Shown here: in pieces, positions 51,545-64,000 of the stretch
Numbering within the stretch: the stretch's first letter is position 1
Layout of the letters: every line of letters starts with the position of its first letter
NCBI GenBank assembly: GCA_036583965.1
Contig: JAZBQD010000015.1
Span: 23,279,310 to 23,343,309 of the forward strand
DNA from: Prunella strophiata
Taxonomy: Eukaryota; Chordata; Aves; Passeriformes; Prunellidae
Reading direction: 5' to 3'
Length of the DNA: 64,000 nt
Position numbers and translations under genes: made by a program
Notes under the pieces: model-generated
Database searches by the model: none
Told to the model about the DNA's origin: nothing
Seen by the model: only the letters and a program-made list of their open reading frames with translations

Positions 51545-52066
51545 TCATTCCAAATTAGCCAATGTCTTGGGCACAACAATATATGAAAGATAGAAAAGTA
51601 TTAGAGAGCATCCAAAGGAGGGCAACAAGGATGGTGAAGGGCCTCAAGGGGAAGCTGTATAAGGAGCAGCTGAGGTCACTTGGTCTGTTCAGCCTGGAGA
51701 AGAGGAGACTGAGGGGAGACCTCATTGCAGTCTGCAACTTCCTTGTGAGGGGAAGAGGAGGGGCAGGCACTGATCTTTTCTCTCTGGTGACCAGTGAGAG
51801 GACCCAAGGGAATGGCCTGAAGTTGTTCAGGGGAGGTTTAGGTTGGATGTCAGGAAGAGATTCTTTACCCAGAGGGTGGCTGGGCAGTGGAATAGGCCCC
51901 CCAGGGAAGCGGTCACAGCACCAAGCCTGGCAGAGTTCAAAAAGTGTTCAAAAAGTGAAAACACTCTCAGGTACAAGGTGGGACTCTTGGTCCTGTGCAG
52001 GGCTGGGAGTTGGACTCGCTGATCTTGATGCTCACTGCCAACTCAGCTTGTTCTGTGATTCTGTGA
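51545..52066 (+). mobile_element. CR1 LINE 3'-end fragment, sense orientation
   Basis: The + strand encodes the CR1 ORF2 terminus: RKVLESIQRRATRMVKGLKG, then [20 protein letters not shown] and SLVTSERTQGNGLKLF. The 3' UTR follows and ends in the CR1-type short repeat ATTCTGTGATTCTGTGAC at about 52049-52066. It is 5'-truncated. The open frame 51562-52086 is this remnant and not a host gene. Confidence 0.92.
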
Positions 52067-54195
52067 CTTTGAATTGCTGTCTTTAATATCTGTACTCCAC
52101 CTCACAACTGCAGTTAGGAACTCTTCATCAGACAGCAGTGATGTGAAGATAAATTAGTCAAATTCTGTGCAACAGTTGGCTGTCTATGGGAGAAATCAGT
52201 AATCCAACCTGAGCTTTGGAGAGAAGGTGGATCTGAACTCTTATCAGTGGTGCACAAAAAAAGAGTCAGAGGAGACAGTTATTGACTATAGAATGAGAAA
52301 ATGTGAAATCTCACTGGAAATAACAACAACAACAACAACAACCACCCCACACAGAACAAGAGATTAACTTTGAAAGAGGCCTTCTAGAAGTCTGTGGAAG
52401 CTCTATCCTTAGCAGTTTTTGAAACCAGACTGAAACAAAATCCCAAGTAACCTGATCTAATATTGCTTTTCTCAGTAGAAGGTTAAACTAGAGGACCTCC
52501 TAAAGCTCCTTCAAATGTAAGTGATCTCCTGGACTGTATTAGGAATATGGAGAAAGCACAGATCTCTAAGGCATGTGACTGATTAATGGTCACCAACTAT
52601 TTTCAAGGGCTCCTTGGGGTCTAAAACCTGTAATAGATGTAGAACAAAAGAATCTGCTCAGGAGCAGTGAGGTTCTAAAACCTGATATGATGAAAGAGTT
52701 CAGAAATCTTGCTTTGTGGAGCATATGACCAGGATGGAATCAGCAGGCTGAAAAGAGTTGTGAGGTCTCTTACTAACTGAGTGTTGGCAGCTTCCAGAAG
52801 CCAGAGTTAACCAAGGAGCCTGTGGCATGCAGATGAACAGTGGAAGATTGCCTAAACCCAAAAGCCACTTGAAATTGTAGCACCAGCTTTCATCAAGATG
52901 CTTTTAGCAATGACTCTACTCTTTGTCTAGCCATTGACAAACTGTGTTGTTTTGCATTGCTGTACAATAAAGAAAAGCTTAACTCAAAAGCAACAGTAAT
53001 CTGTGTATCTCCTCCCAAAGATGTTGCAAGGTTTAATGGTCTGAGAAGCTGTTGAAGAAACTGCTGAAGTGTTGCAAAAAATCTCACCTTTGATTTGAAA
53101 GCTAAACACATCCCAGAAAGTACCTTAATGGTCTCAAAAACCATCAGACACTGTATTAGAAGGGAAGAACCTGCTGAAAGTGAAAATATTGCTAAACTTG
53201 ACACTCCTATGAACAAAACTTGTTTGGAAAATAATTTCTGCTTTTCCTCTACTTTGGCATGCAAGCAATTTGTGGAAAGAATGCTCCAAGAAAAATCTTA
53301 CCAGCATTCACCTTGAGCATACATTGTCAAGAGGACATGAAATTTCCCCCAGGACATGGCTTATTTAGTTCTGCACTGAGACGTGCCTGTAAAAGTTATC
53401 CTTGGACAATTTCTTTTCCTCTCCCAAGGAGAATTCCAGAGGTATCACAGTGCTGAAAAGACCACATGTCTTTTATAGTAGGAGAGCAATAAGAGCAAAG
53501 CTTTGGCTTCAAGTTGTTTTTTGTTTAACTGGCTAAGCATTAAAAGCCAAGCCCTGGCTGCAAAGGACTGCCACAAGCCAAGTTCTCTCCACCAAGCTCA
53601 TCCCTCCTCCTGCAGTGCAGCAGCTCTGGAAGTGAGAAGGCTCATTGCTTGCTTTGGAGTGATGCCCTGCCTCACAGCACTGGAAATTCTCACTCCTGTT
53701 GGTCTTTCATCTCACCTTTGTCAAGGCCTATGCCCCTCAGCTGGTACAAGCTGATGTAGGTGGTGCCAGGTGGCACAAATGCAAGCAAAACATTTGTTAA
53801 AAAGCAATTAGGATTGCTTGGTGCTGTGCTTGTGTCCAGCTTTGGCTGCAGCAGTGGTTCTAGCTGTGAAGAAAAGTGTGAGGGTGTGAGTGTCTAATTT
53901 CAGCTGGGGATTTACCTGGAGCATTGGTAGTGGGGAATGAAGGTGACTTGGTACCTCCTTCTTCAGCTCTGCTTTCCAGTTTCCCTCCTGCAGTTCCAGC
54001 CCTTGCAGATCTCACACTCCTGGGGCAGGCACAGCTTGTTTTGAGCTGTGTGCTCCTGCAGGCTGGATGCAGTTCCTGTCTGGGCTGGTTTTGGGAGAGC
54101 TGAGGCATCGTGCAGCAGAGAGGGACCATGTGCTGCTCCCTGCCTGCAGTCTGCACTGCAGCCCCACTCCTGGACCTGAAACTCAGTCATGAGGG
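52067..54195. other. Intergenic sequence between CR1 copies
   Basis: It contains an (AAC)n microsatellite at 52322-52341 and a coding-like but interrupted + strand frame at about 52873-53316 (see findings). No known gene was recognised. Confidence 0.55.
52322..52341 (+). repeat. (AAC)n microsatellite
   Basis: Six to seven uninterrupted AAC units, followed by ACCACC. Confidence 0.9.
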
Positions 54196-54345
54196 TACTC
54201 AAGCACTGGAACAGTCTGCCTGGGAAAGGGATGGAGTGGCACTTGGGGACATGATTATTGCTGTACTTGGCAGTGCCAGATTAATAGCTGGAATTTATGA
54301 TCTTGGAGGTCTTTCCAACCTAGACAGTTCCATGATTCTATGACT
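54196..54345 (+). mobile_element. CR1 LINE 3' UTR fragment, sense orientation
   Basis: Contains the conserved CR1 tail words TACTCAAGCACTGGAACAG, TGGCACTTGGGGACATGAT and GATCTTGGAGGTCTTTCCAA. It ends in the CR1 3' repeat CATGATTCTATGACTG. It is heavily 5'-truncated; the ORF 54110-54343 that crosses it is not a gene. Confidence 0.9.
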
Positions 54346-54689
54346 GTGTCCCTGCTGGTCCTCCTGCTCTGCCCTTTCATGTCAGAGATGCTCCTGCTCC
54401 TGCTCTGACATGGAACATGTTAGATGAAACCTCTGGGCGCATCCACAAGAAACAATGCCAACACGCCAATGAGGTGTGAGAGCCCTGTCAGCAGCAGCTC
54501 TGCTGTGTTCGCTTTGCACTTCCTTTCTCTTCAGAGAGCCTCCAGCAAAGGCAGACAGCGAGGTTTCCTCAGAGGGTGACCTGAGGGTGGCAGCAGCTGC
54601 TCACGGTCCCAGCGCGGAGCGCAGAGCCGGGGCTGGCAGCGCTGGGTCACCGGGACCTGGCCTGGGCACTCGCCGAGGTGACAGCCAGA

Positions 54690-55145
54690 TTGTGAGTTTG
54701 ACTTGAAATGCCTGGTCCAGTCCAATCCGGCTGGCTCTGGACCTTAGCTCTGGTCAATCTCACATAGGACAAGAATAAGAGACGAAAGGCGCTCTTTTCC
54801 TCTCGGGAACAAAGTCCTACTTTATTTCCTTGGTAGGAGCCACCAGATATTCCATTGGGCTTCCCAGGTGAAAAAAAGAGGACAAGTTCACCTGTCCAGG
54901 GGGTTTTAAGGTCAGGGAAAGGGGGCGGAGGAAGGGGACCACAGGCAATGGGATACAAGGGGGAAGGGGCGAGGGGAGGGGTGAGCCCGGGATTAACCCC
55001 TGCCCACCAGGGCCTGGGGGGGAAAGGGGAGAAATGGGACACACCATGTGATACAACAGGATACAGATTATATAACAGTGCAAATGATCCAAACACCCAG
55101 TGCAAAAACAATTATCAACTAAAAACTACTTAGTGCAATACAACA
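54690..55145 (-). mobile_element. Probable solo LTR of an endogenous retrovirus
   Basis: Read on the minus strand, the segment has a candidate TG start (TGTTGTATTGCACT, near 55145) and a C-rich U3 with CCTTAAAACCCCCTGG as a TATA-like region. Next come GGAAATAAAGTAGGACTTTG (polyadenylation signal) and a CpG-bearing U5-like part (AGAGCGCCTTTCGTCTC). Open frames on both strands come from base composition. No gag, pol or env sequence is attached. The borders are estimates. Confidence 0.6.
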
Positions 55146-58100
55146 GCAGATCAGTCCAGTTACCAGGAAGGTGACTTTGTGTGAATCAGATCCTTGTTGC
55201 TCCTTCCCAGCAGCAATAAAGCGCAGTCTCTCTGTGTCTGCAGTGCAATCGGTGATGTCTGATCTGGCGCGGCTCTGTCCTGAGTTCTGACGGGATCACA
55301 CCTGCCGGCCATGCAGGCTGGTACCTGATGGGAATGACCAGAGTCTGCAACTCAAAGCTGCAGCCCACACCTGACCAGGGCCAGCTGACAGCTCCAGGAA
55401 ACAAGTGCAGACACTGTGGCTACAGGAGCAAAGGAATTTGGGTACCTAAGTACTGCCCCAGTCCTGCTATAGGCACTGAAATACTCAGTCCTGAAACTAC
55501 TTTGCAGCTGCAGGCTGAGCTGTGAGACATCTGAACACACTAAACACCCACCCCAACCAATAAATTCCCTGAGGATAATCTCAGGTCGGTGTTTAGTTGT
55601 CAAAGACTTGGCACCATGATTAAAATGCCCTTGTGTCTTTCTCCTCATGCTGTAGGCATTTGTGGACCCCAGCTGAGGTACTCAGCTCTCCCCAGGCATT
55701 GCAGAGTATTCCTGGGCACTCAGCTTGGGGCTGTGCTTTCTGAACATGGGGGGAACACTGAAAAGCTTGATGCCATGATACTGAGTTTCAGAGTATCTGT
55801 GTCTCTGCACATCTGGCTGATGCTGGCATCCTTCTCCAAGGTTTGGTTAAAAGCCAAAAGGAAGAGGTAGAAATGACTGCACAGAACTGCTCTGTTCCTT
55901 TCATTTCCAGCGCCAGCAGAAGTCAGTAGGATCTTGTAAGTGATTTAAGCCTGAGCACATCTATAAATTACAATGTCTTGTAACAGTTTGAAGAGATTGT
56001 TCCATCGCGATATTATAACCTTCAAACCTTCCCTCAGTGGTGGTTAAACCATGGAAGGTGCCAACTCTATCCATTACCAAATTTGGCCACTTTGCATCAT
56101 TCTATCAGGATCCAGGATCTTGGAGTTTCATTTGCGAGGGTCAGAGTCCCATGGGACGTAATTAATTCTTACTGCATTACAGTTAGGCAGTAAAATTTTG
56201 AGACCACACACAAAACTTCTTTCAGGCCACACTTCTCCTGAAATCCTTGGGTAAGAACTGAGCTGAAGAGGATAAATGCTTCAAGTTTGGCCTCTTGTTC
56301 TTTTGCTGAATCATGAGTGTGCCCAGAGTCAGCTCAAGCAAGCCTGGCATTCTCCAGCTGGTTTTTCCTGCTACCTGTGAGCCATTGCACCTTAGGAGTG
56401 CTCAGCTGCAAATAGAACAGAATTCAAGATGCAAGTGACTACTCTGCTGTGGAAGGTGTCTGAAACTGTGTCTTGCTTGTTCAGTCTCTTCAGATATGAC
56501 CACTTTGTTCCACCTACAGGTGCTCACCATGTGGTCAGTACATGTCCCACTATGACACATCCTCTATAGCATCCAGACCAAACCTGACTGATTCCAGTGT
56601 GATGACATCTGAACTGCATTTGTAAGAACTGAGGAAGTACCACCTGAGAAGGGTCTGGGGAAAAGTCTGGTAAAATGTGGGGAAACATTCTCTTGCATCA
56701 CTGATAGCTGCCTGTCAAAGTGGGTGCTGTTTCCTTTTCATTTGGCAGCATGCTGGGCAGATAACTTCTGCTGATGAGAAATCCCTTGCAGAAGTTGTTC
56801 ATTATTAGCCAAAGCTGTGTGCTGCTCTGCTTTGCCCAACCCCCTGAGAACCTGCTGAGCTGCCTGGAGCTGGGACTGGTGAGAGCTTGTGTTTGAATGA
56901 GTACAGCTTTTAGACAGTCTCTGCCAATGGGGCTGAGGAACAGACTAGTTTAATGAAAAGTTATTACCCAATGTCCAGCCTCCGGCTGCTACCAGCAGCT
57001 GTCAACAGCAGGTCCTGTTTTGGTGTGGCTGAGGGTGGTTGTGCTGCCAGAGAGGCAGGAGCTGTGTCTGGACCCACTACAGACTTCTGCTAGGCCCTGC
57101 AGAATGTCTGCAATAGGAACCCTTTCTCTCTCTGTCCTTTCTTACAAGGAAATAGGTCAGGAAGCAAAAAATCAGGAGCTGGGAAGGAAGATGAGAAGTT
57201 TCAGTGAGAAAGTGTTGCTCTTAGACTGGAAATTATGCACTCTCATTGCTGAGCTCCTTTGACACTCTCCAGTTCCCTCTCTGGCTGTGGGAGCACCACT
57301 CCTGCTTCGTGGCCATGGCCAGCAAGGAGCTGCACCCAGGCCAGGGCATGGAGACCCAGGCCAGCCCTGGGCATGGAGAGTAAGGCAGGGTAGGAAGGGT
57401 AATGGCTTCCTTTCAATCAGACAATAATCAAAATTATTTCTCCCCCCTCCTCCAGCTTCCCGCATGATTTTTCAGGCCAGGAAATATATGGACCATTGTC
57501 CTTAGGGAGTCTGATGGAAAGAATTCAGAATGTGATTTGCAGTGAACAACAGTTGTGCTGGTGGGTTGTGCTGGCTGATAAGGAGCAAGGGCAGCAGTGC
57601 CTTGTTCCCCAGGCCAGTTCCTGAGGATGTCCCAGTGCACCTGTGGCCATGGCAGGGGACTGGGGGCTGTGTGGGGCTGCTGCTGGTGTGACCCCAGCCC
57701 TGGTGCAGTGGCTGCTGCTTTCTGACACCCCACTGTGAAAACTCACCCTGGTATCTCCCCACTCCCACCTTGAATTTTCCACCTAATGCTGCTGTGAGTG
57801 GAAAGAAAAACTTTCCTCAGTCTTTTGGCTGGCTGTCCTCAAGAAAGAGTCTCTCTGCCTTTTTTAGGAGGGGAGACACACATTTGTGGTGCTGGAAATG
57901 TGTGTGAGAGGAGGCCTGCAGAGAAGATGACATTACAGCTACTGACGTGATGTGCTGCTCAGAGAAGACAAGTCTGATGAGGAGCCATGCCAACTCCTAA
58001 GTGGGCAGTGCAGTGCAGCCTGGAGGGAGGAGTGCCAGCCCTTCCCAGACCACTCTGACATGCCTCTCATTACCAAAGAAGAGTTCAGTGACAACAAAAT

Positions 58101-61100
58101 GCATTTTATTATGTTTAAATGAAAAACTTAAAAGAACAGATTTCCAGAATTCAAAAATTATTTGCAAGTGTTAAAACAAGAACATCAATTTATAACCAGT
58201 GGTTTTATGGGTGAGGACTCCTGACACACCCTTTCATGCACTCTGGGCTCACAGAATTAATCTGCAGCTGTTAAAGTTGTCCCAGTCTACCAGGTGCAAT
58301 TTCATACTCCAGTATGTGATGCCAGGCAGGAGCCTTAATCTTGAATATTCTCTGTGTATATTCTTATTTCCTGGAGATCCATTGGTTAAAAACATTAGTC
58401 AGGCTTTCTGGTAATGTAACATGGTGAAGTTTAACTAATTACTATTTCAATTTCTGCTCCTCATGTTAATTAATTTCAGCAGAGAACATGTAAAGTGACC
58501 CCTGTAGCTGGGGCAGCCCTGCAGGTGGATGTGCACAGCAATGTAAAGCAGTTACTGGAGGTAAATCAACAGCAGTGGTGGCAGAGCCTCCTGCTTTGTC
58601 TCAAGTGTAAATGCTGGAGGCAGATACTTTTCTCCTCAGACCTCAGGATGGCTGAGATGCCTCTCTCTGCTAGCTTTGCTTAACTAATATTTTCTAGTAA
58701 AAGTTATATTAAAAAACCACAAGGTTACAGACATTCTGAAGCAGCACCTTAAAAACCTGTCAATGCCAAGTCAGGCAGAGGGATGTGATGTAACATTGCA
58801 GGAAGTGGTGGGATGTGGCATTGCCCTCACTAGTGCATCTGAGAAGATTCAGTGGTGTGGAGCTTGAGGACTACTCTCACCCAGATAGTGTATGTCAGAG
58901 TGACAAAAATCCATGGAAGTTGTGGATTGCCCTGCATCCTGGACAAGCATTTTACCAGTTGTTTATCAGCACTTAACACTATACAAACTCACTGACACAA
59001 GTTCAGTGGTTTAGGTGCCTTCTGAAAAAGCCAGTCATCTCTGGAAATCCTTGTCATTTGCTGTAGTGGACACAGAACTAAAGCCTGAGTGTGAGGCTTC
59101 ATCAGCCTTTTAGGAGAATGGAGGAGTTACTAATTAACTACATATTTTAGCATCAGACCCTCTCTTCCTGCCTGCTGTGACTGTCTGTTGGTCATGCTGT
59201 GTGTCCAGACACTGATGGCATCTCAGAGAAAGCACTGAGGTAGGTAAGGTTTCCTTTAAAGCCCTCTGAGCTCATGAGAGTGAGCTAGTGCATTCCCATG
59301 TGGTTAAGTTATCCACTTACAAGCTCTGGCTAGAAGTGTTAGCATAACAGCCTGGGTTGCTAGGAGGTGCTGTGTGGGGATTAATTAATCAGGATGGTTG
59401 TGCCTTCTGTTTGCCATCACTGCTGATACAGAAGAGAGGTTTTCAAAGCCAAAGGCTGTGATAGACTCTTGTCAGGTCGACAGATTTGTGTCCAGAAACA
59501 CACATTAAGGCAGTTGTGGCAAAAGTTAGTCATTGCAAAACACTGCACAGGGAAAAAGCTGAGCTGTGAGACCCACAAGAGGCTCTGTCTGCTCTGTCCA
59601 TGCTGTTATGGGCAGCAGCAACACTGAAACAGCTGAGACTGCTGAGCCAAAAGACTTTCCTGTTGCACTAAATGGGTAAAAAAGGCTGATATTTAGCTCA
59701 TAGATTTTTGGTTTGGTTTTGAAGCAACGTCCTAAACTTTCTTAGCACACAAGTAAGAGATTTGGCTTGTCCCTTGCAAGAACAGGGGATGCTACCTTAG
59801 GGTGCATCTCCTTTACTACAGCTGGTTGAGCTGCCCAGATGCCACTTTCTGATGTAGTTCCACCCATATAGTTTAAGGCAACAGATGGGAAGGAGATGGG
59901 ATAACAGTAAGTGAACAGCCAAAACAGAAAATCCATGCAGAGAGCGATAAAACCTGATGGAGCTTGGAGCAGTCTCTTCAACTGGACAGCAGTGAGTGCC
60001 CAAAGCTCCAAACTGAAGGGAGTCTTGATCACATGCACACAGAGGACTGAATCCACACAGCTTTTAAAGGATTTTAAGACACTGAATGCATTGGACAAGC
60101 AAGCCTGCTGCTAGTTGTCTCCAAGCATCCATTCCCTGGGAGGTACTATCCAAACAAAAATATTTAGTTTCCCCTCAGCTGAAGTCAGGTGTTTGTTCAG
60201 CTCTTTGAGAGGAGTGTAGAAGGAAGGCAGGCACAGTGTTCAGACTCCAAAAGCCCCTTGCAGGTGATCCTGCATGAGGAACATCGAGAGAACTGCCCCA
60301 AGGGTCCTGTATTCAATGTGCCCCTAACCAGGGATGAGTGCTCTAATTCTCTAATTAGAGAGCTTCTCAGAGCTTGCCTGGCAAGTGCTGTGTGAGACTG
60401 GGGTTCAGAGCCCCCCACCAGAACTGTCTGGTGACTGAAGAGCTTAGTGAGTGCAACCACAGCAGCATGTCCAGCACTTGTTGGGGGTGTCAGAAAGGGA
60501 TCCAAAAATTACCATGAAGTGAACTCTTCTCCTGCACCATAGGGGAAGCACAGGGGCCTACCCTTAATAGAACAACCCACAAGATCACACCTAATGCCTG
60601 TGTGCAGCCTTTTCTGTTACCTTTATTTCTCTCTCAGCTATGAAAAGAGGGACCTGCATGGAAGGCAAGGCAACCTTTGGGCTAATAGTCAGTTCCTTTC
60701 ACCATTCTTCCATAAGGGAAGGAATATTCTGAAGGAATTCAGCTCTTCAGCTTCCTGTTCTCAGGAGCATGCCTGACCCCCTGGTTCACAGAAGAATTGC
60801 AGGTGACTGAGAGAAGCTGTATGCCAAAACTAATGCACCAGGCTGATAATCTTTATGGAAACAATCTGATCTATAAAAGCAGGAATGTAGTGTAGTGGTC
60901 AAAAGATTTGGTTTGGAAGGGAGGACATGAGCTTCCTCCTTGGGGCCTGTGTCATTTCCCTGGGGGTACAGTGCAGCAGCAGCCCAGGGTGTGCATGGCT
61001 CTGAGTCCCTTCCAGGGAAAGAGAGGAATACATACTGCTTTCCCTTTCCTGCATGAGTGCAGTGTCCACAAGACTGCTATGAAAACCCTGCTGGAATTCA

Positions 61101-64000
61101 TTTCAGGACAGAAATGACTACTGTTTTGGGTGGGGTTTTTGTTTGTTTTTTTGGCTAAATGGATATTGCTGAGAACTTTAGGTGTGTGCTAGGAGTCCCT
61201 AAGGGACCAGGCTGTCAGGACAGTGACCAATCTGTGGTTCTCAGCAGAAGAGTTATGATAATCTTGGCCACAGCAGTGGCACCCGAGGGCACACATAGTG
61301 CAGAATGTTAAACACCTGAGAACATTGTGAAGGCAAAATCCTAAATGCCTATGACCCCTCAGGTGTACTGTCATTCTGGGGTGTCATTCTGGTAGCTTGT
61401 TTTCCTAATGTCGGTCACCCAAATTCCCACTTGTATTGCATTTAAGAACTCACACACACATTTTTCTCCCTTGCACCATTGCTGGACATGAGGATGGACA
61501 GTCACTGCCTTTTCTGCCCTCACAGTCATGTACAGATTACAAGTTCTGGATGTGACCCTGGTAACCTCCCTTCCTGTGTGCTGCAGGCTTCCTCAACAGC
61601 CTCAGTGCAGAACACTCCTGCCTAAAGCTGAGAGGGGGGAAGGCTTTGTTGTGTTCCCTCCAAGGGTTTGAGCCCAAGCACTGCAGGATGATGTCCCAGC
61701 TGCTGCTCTCACTGCTCTCAGCACTGTGATAAGCTGTTTCTCAGCCTGCAGCGACACTCCCTGCTGTTTGTAAGGAATAGTTACTGGAACACCTCGAGGC
61801 AGCAGTCACAGACCTGCAGGGCAGACACTGGAGCTACAGTAAATTGGGCTGTGGAGTCACATGTGCACTTCCAGGAAAAGAAGGTTGTGCTGATGCCAGA
61901 ATAACACACTTCCCCACTGGTGCTGGCACCTCTCTGGGCACTGTGGCTTCTAGTAAAAGGTTTGCATAAGAGAGTGGTTACTGTACAAGACTTCACTCCT
62001 GTGGTTACCTGCACCTCCTGGGCTCATTTCTGTATGCCCACCTGTGTTAACAGACATCAGCTGGCCTGCCAGGGTCATGGCAAAGCTGGGGCTTGTGGAA
62101 GTGTGACCAGTGCTGCTGCTGAGGTCTGTTAGCCACTGCTAATGGTGGCTTTCAATGCAAACAGTTGCAAACTGTTTTTTACCTGGTACCTCTTCAGTGA
62201 GTGATGGTAGCCCCAATTCTGCAAGTTATTTAGGTTCCTGCTACTGAAATCTGTGGGGACATAATGTCTAAATTTAAGTTTTCAGAAGGTGGGACTGTTC
62301 TGCTTGCTGCAATTGAAATACATAGAAGGATCCCTATAAATATTTCATGGCCTCAGGGACAAACTGTAATGTGGCTGCAAAACTAGGCACACATACATCT
62401 CCACAAGAAAAATCACATTGCAGCAGCAATGGAGAAACTGTGCTCCCAGCCTGTCAGTACTAACAGCTGACAGATGCAGAAAGACAAAATATAGTTAATG
62501 TTTTAGAAATAGGCTTTGCACCAATATAGGTTTTCAGTTTCCAACATGTTTTTAAATGAAGCAGAAATTACATGCCTATCTGCCCTCAGATTTTCCTCGT
62601 TAGCATTAATCAAGCACACTTGACTCACTTACAGATGAATTTGATTAGGATCATGTACACTCTTAGGAACCAAAAATAATGAATCATGACTGGAGTGTAC
62701 GTGCTGTTACAGCCAACATTGTTGCTTGGTGCCTGCTGCAGCAGTGAACTACTAGAAAGCTCCTAGAACTGGGTTCCAAACCATTGGCAACAGGAGGTGG
62801 TAAATGGCAAACATGAAATAAAGCAAGACCACAGAAAATGGAAAGCTATAAAGTGTACAGCTATTTAAATGCCTATATAATTGGTTGAAATTCTTTATTT
62901 TCTGACATAGGAAAAGTTAGAATGGAAACTTGACTGTGTCTACATGAATACACAAATATTTTTTGCATATGTTCCAGCCTCTGGCCCACAGTTGCAGCTT
63001 TTAGATCTTGGAGCTCACTTACATGTCTTGTTTTATAATGCCAACAGATTCTTCTGCTCGTCTTTGAGCACTATGGAAAAAAGAAGTCCTTCCAAAAAAA
63101 CCCTCAAAAACCCAAAAAGACTATGTACAGTAGTACAGCTCTGTGTGCAAATCTCATTTTGCACATTGACTGCTGCACGTGTAAATTCATGCAAAGCCCA
63201 TGTGCTGAGCACTGGTTCAGAAGCAGCCAGGGGATGTAACATTTCACTGCCTGTAAAAATGTTTGTTGAGAAAAAGACCAACACAGAAAAGTGTTTCTGT
63301 TGTGACATTTTATTGATATTCCACATAATTTATTCTGACCTTCTGTCATCCTCCATTTTTTTCTTCTTTTGCAGTTAGTTTTATTGTGCAGTAATTCTTT
63401 TTGCACTCATCTCACCAGTGAGGTCCACGAGTGTGGATAAAAGAATATGTAATATCTGTTATCTCTATTATCATGACAACTGCCTGGGCCTTTGACAGTT
63501 CTGCAAGCTACTTCATCATTTACCTAAGTGACTGAAAATGCCTGTAAGAGGAAAAGTAGACTTATGAAAAGGGAATAATACATAAAGAAACATCTGCATT
63601 GAGATCATTTGTCATTTTTGGAAAGGCTTTGGAGAATGATGCATGCATTTAGTACAGTGTCATGCTCATGACACTATGGATCTTTTATTCTAGTTGCAGG
63701 CCTTATCTGGCATGTATTGAGCTTTTGTCATGTCTAAAAGATCCCTGCTGTGTGCTCTGGCTGCAGGGCCCTCCCTGACCCTGCCCATTCTTGCCCTGGC
63801 TGAGGAGGGACTGCTCTCCATACTCTTCCAGGCTTAGCAAGGCTTAGTTTGCAGCAGGTGCCTTTTCCATTAGCTGTTTGCTTCTTTTCTTCTGCCATCT
63901 CCTGTTTGCCAAGCAAGGCCCTGGGGCTCCCTGTGCTGTCACTGCTTTCCAGTCTCTGTCCCATTGCTGCAGACCTGGCTGCAGGGTGACTTCTCCCCAA
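55146..64000. other. Intergenic sequence to the end of the window, no gene recognised
   Basis: This 8.9 kb is richer in G+C than the RAD54B introns. A patch at about 55186-55420 next to the LTR contains AATAAA and several CpG and may be another retroviral segment. A 14-bp perfect palindrome (TCTCTAATTAGAGA) lies at 60348-60361. Open frames of up to 144 codons (62944-63378, +) have no recognisable homology and overlap frames on the other strand. Confidence 0.5.

Noticed and set aside
51562..52086. 174-codon + strand frame
   Set aside because: It is a CR1 3'-end remnant with the [14 protein letters not shown] signature and the CR1 terminal repeat.
54647..55111. 154-codon minus-strand frame
   Set aside because: Lies in the probable solo LTR; the proline-rich translation reflects C-rich LTR sequence and not a coding region.
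60885..60960. tRNA-like A-box resemblance (TAGTGTAGTGGTC)
   Set aside because: No B-box GGTTCGAATCC, no acceptor stem pairing and no cloverleaf could be drawn.
62944..63378. 144-codon + strand frame near the end of the window
   Set aside because: Low-complexity ends, competing open frames on the minus strand, and no recognisable protein family.

Overview
The window reads as vertebrate nuclear DNA, most likely from a bird. Short coding exons with GT-AG splice sites lie in long AT-rich introns. The interspersed repeats are CR1 LINE fragments, including copies ending in the typical ATTCTATG-like 3' repeat, and LTR-type elements of avian character. No Alu, L1 or other mammalian repeats were seen. 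No prokaryotic operon, CRISPR array, tRNA or rRNA gene is visible.

Two genes are supported, both on the + strand. At 3566-4091 is the last coding exon of FSBP (fibrinogen silencer binding protein), followed by an AT-rich 3' UTR with several AATAAA signals. From 20092 to 43898 are twelve coding exons of RAD54B, the SWI2/SNF2-family DNA translocase of homologous recombination. They run from the conserved segment before the helicase core to the stop codon. The first RAD54B exons and the DNA-binding first exon of FSBP are not in the window and presumably lie upstream. The layout fits the vertebrate arrangement in which FSBP sits inside the RAD54B transcription unit.

All RAD54B exon phases join correctly except in the Walker A exon (26984-27210). 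One extra G in a GGG run (27174-27176) shifts the frame and gives an immediate TGA. This is either an assembly error or a real loss-of-function allele. The intron after 36677 has a GC donor in a perfect GC-AG context.

The RAD54B introns are mostly unique AT-rich DNA. Exceptions are a 2 kb antisense CR1 copy (about 30.8-32.8 kb), a strong palindrome (35.4 kb), long homopolymers and small tandem duplications. From 43.9 kb to the end no gene could be recognised. That region holds LTR-like sequences (about 45.7, 50.1-51.2 and 54.7-55.1 kb), two CR1 3' ends (51.5-52.1 and 54.2-54.3 kb), a degenerate 49-bp minisatellite, and one possible but unidentified exon (46735-46860). I found no convincing new biological system. 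The items most worth checking are the RAD54B frameshift, the GC-AG intron, the palindrome and the orphan exon candidate.
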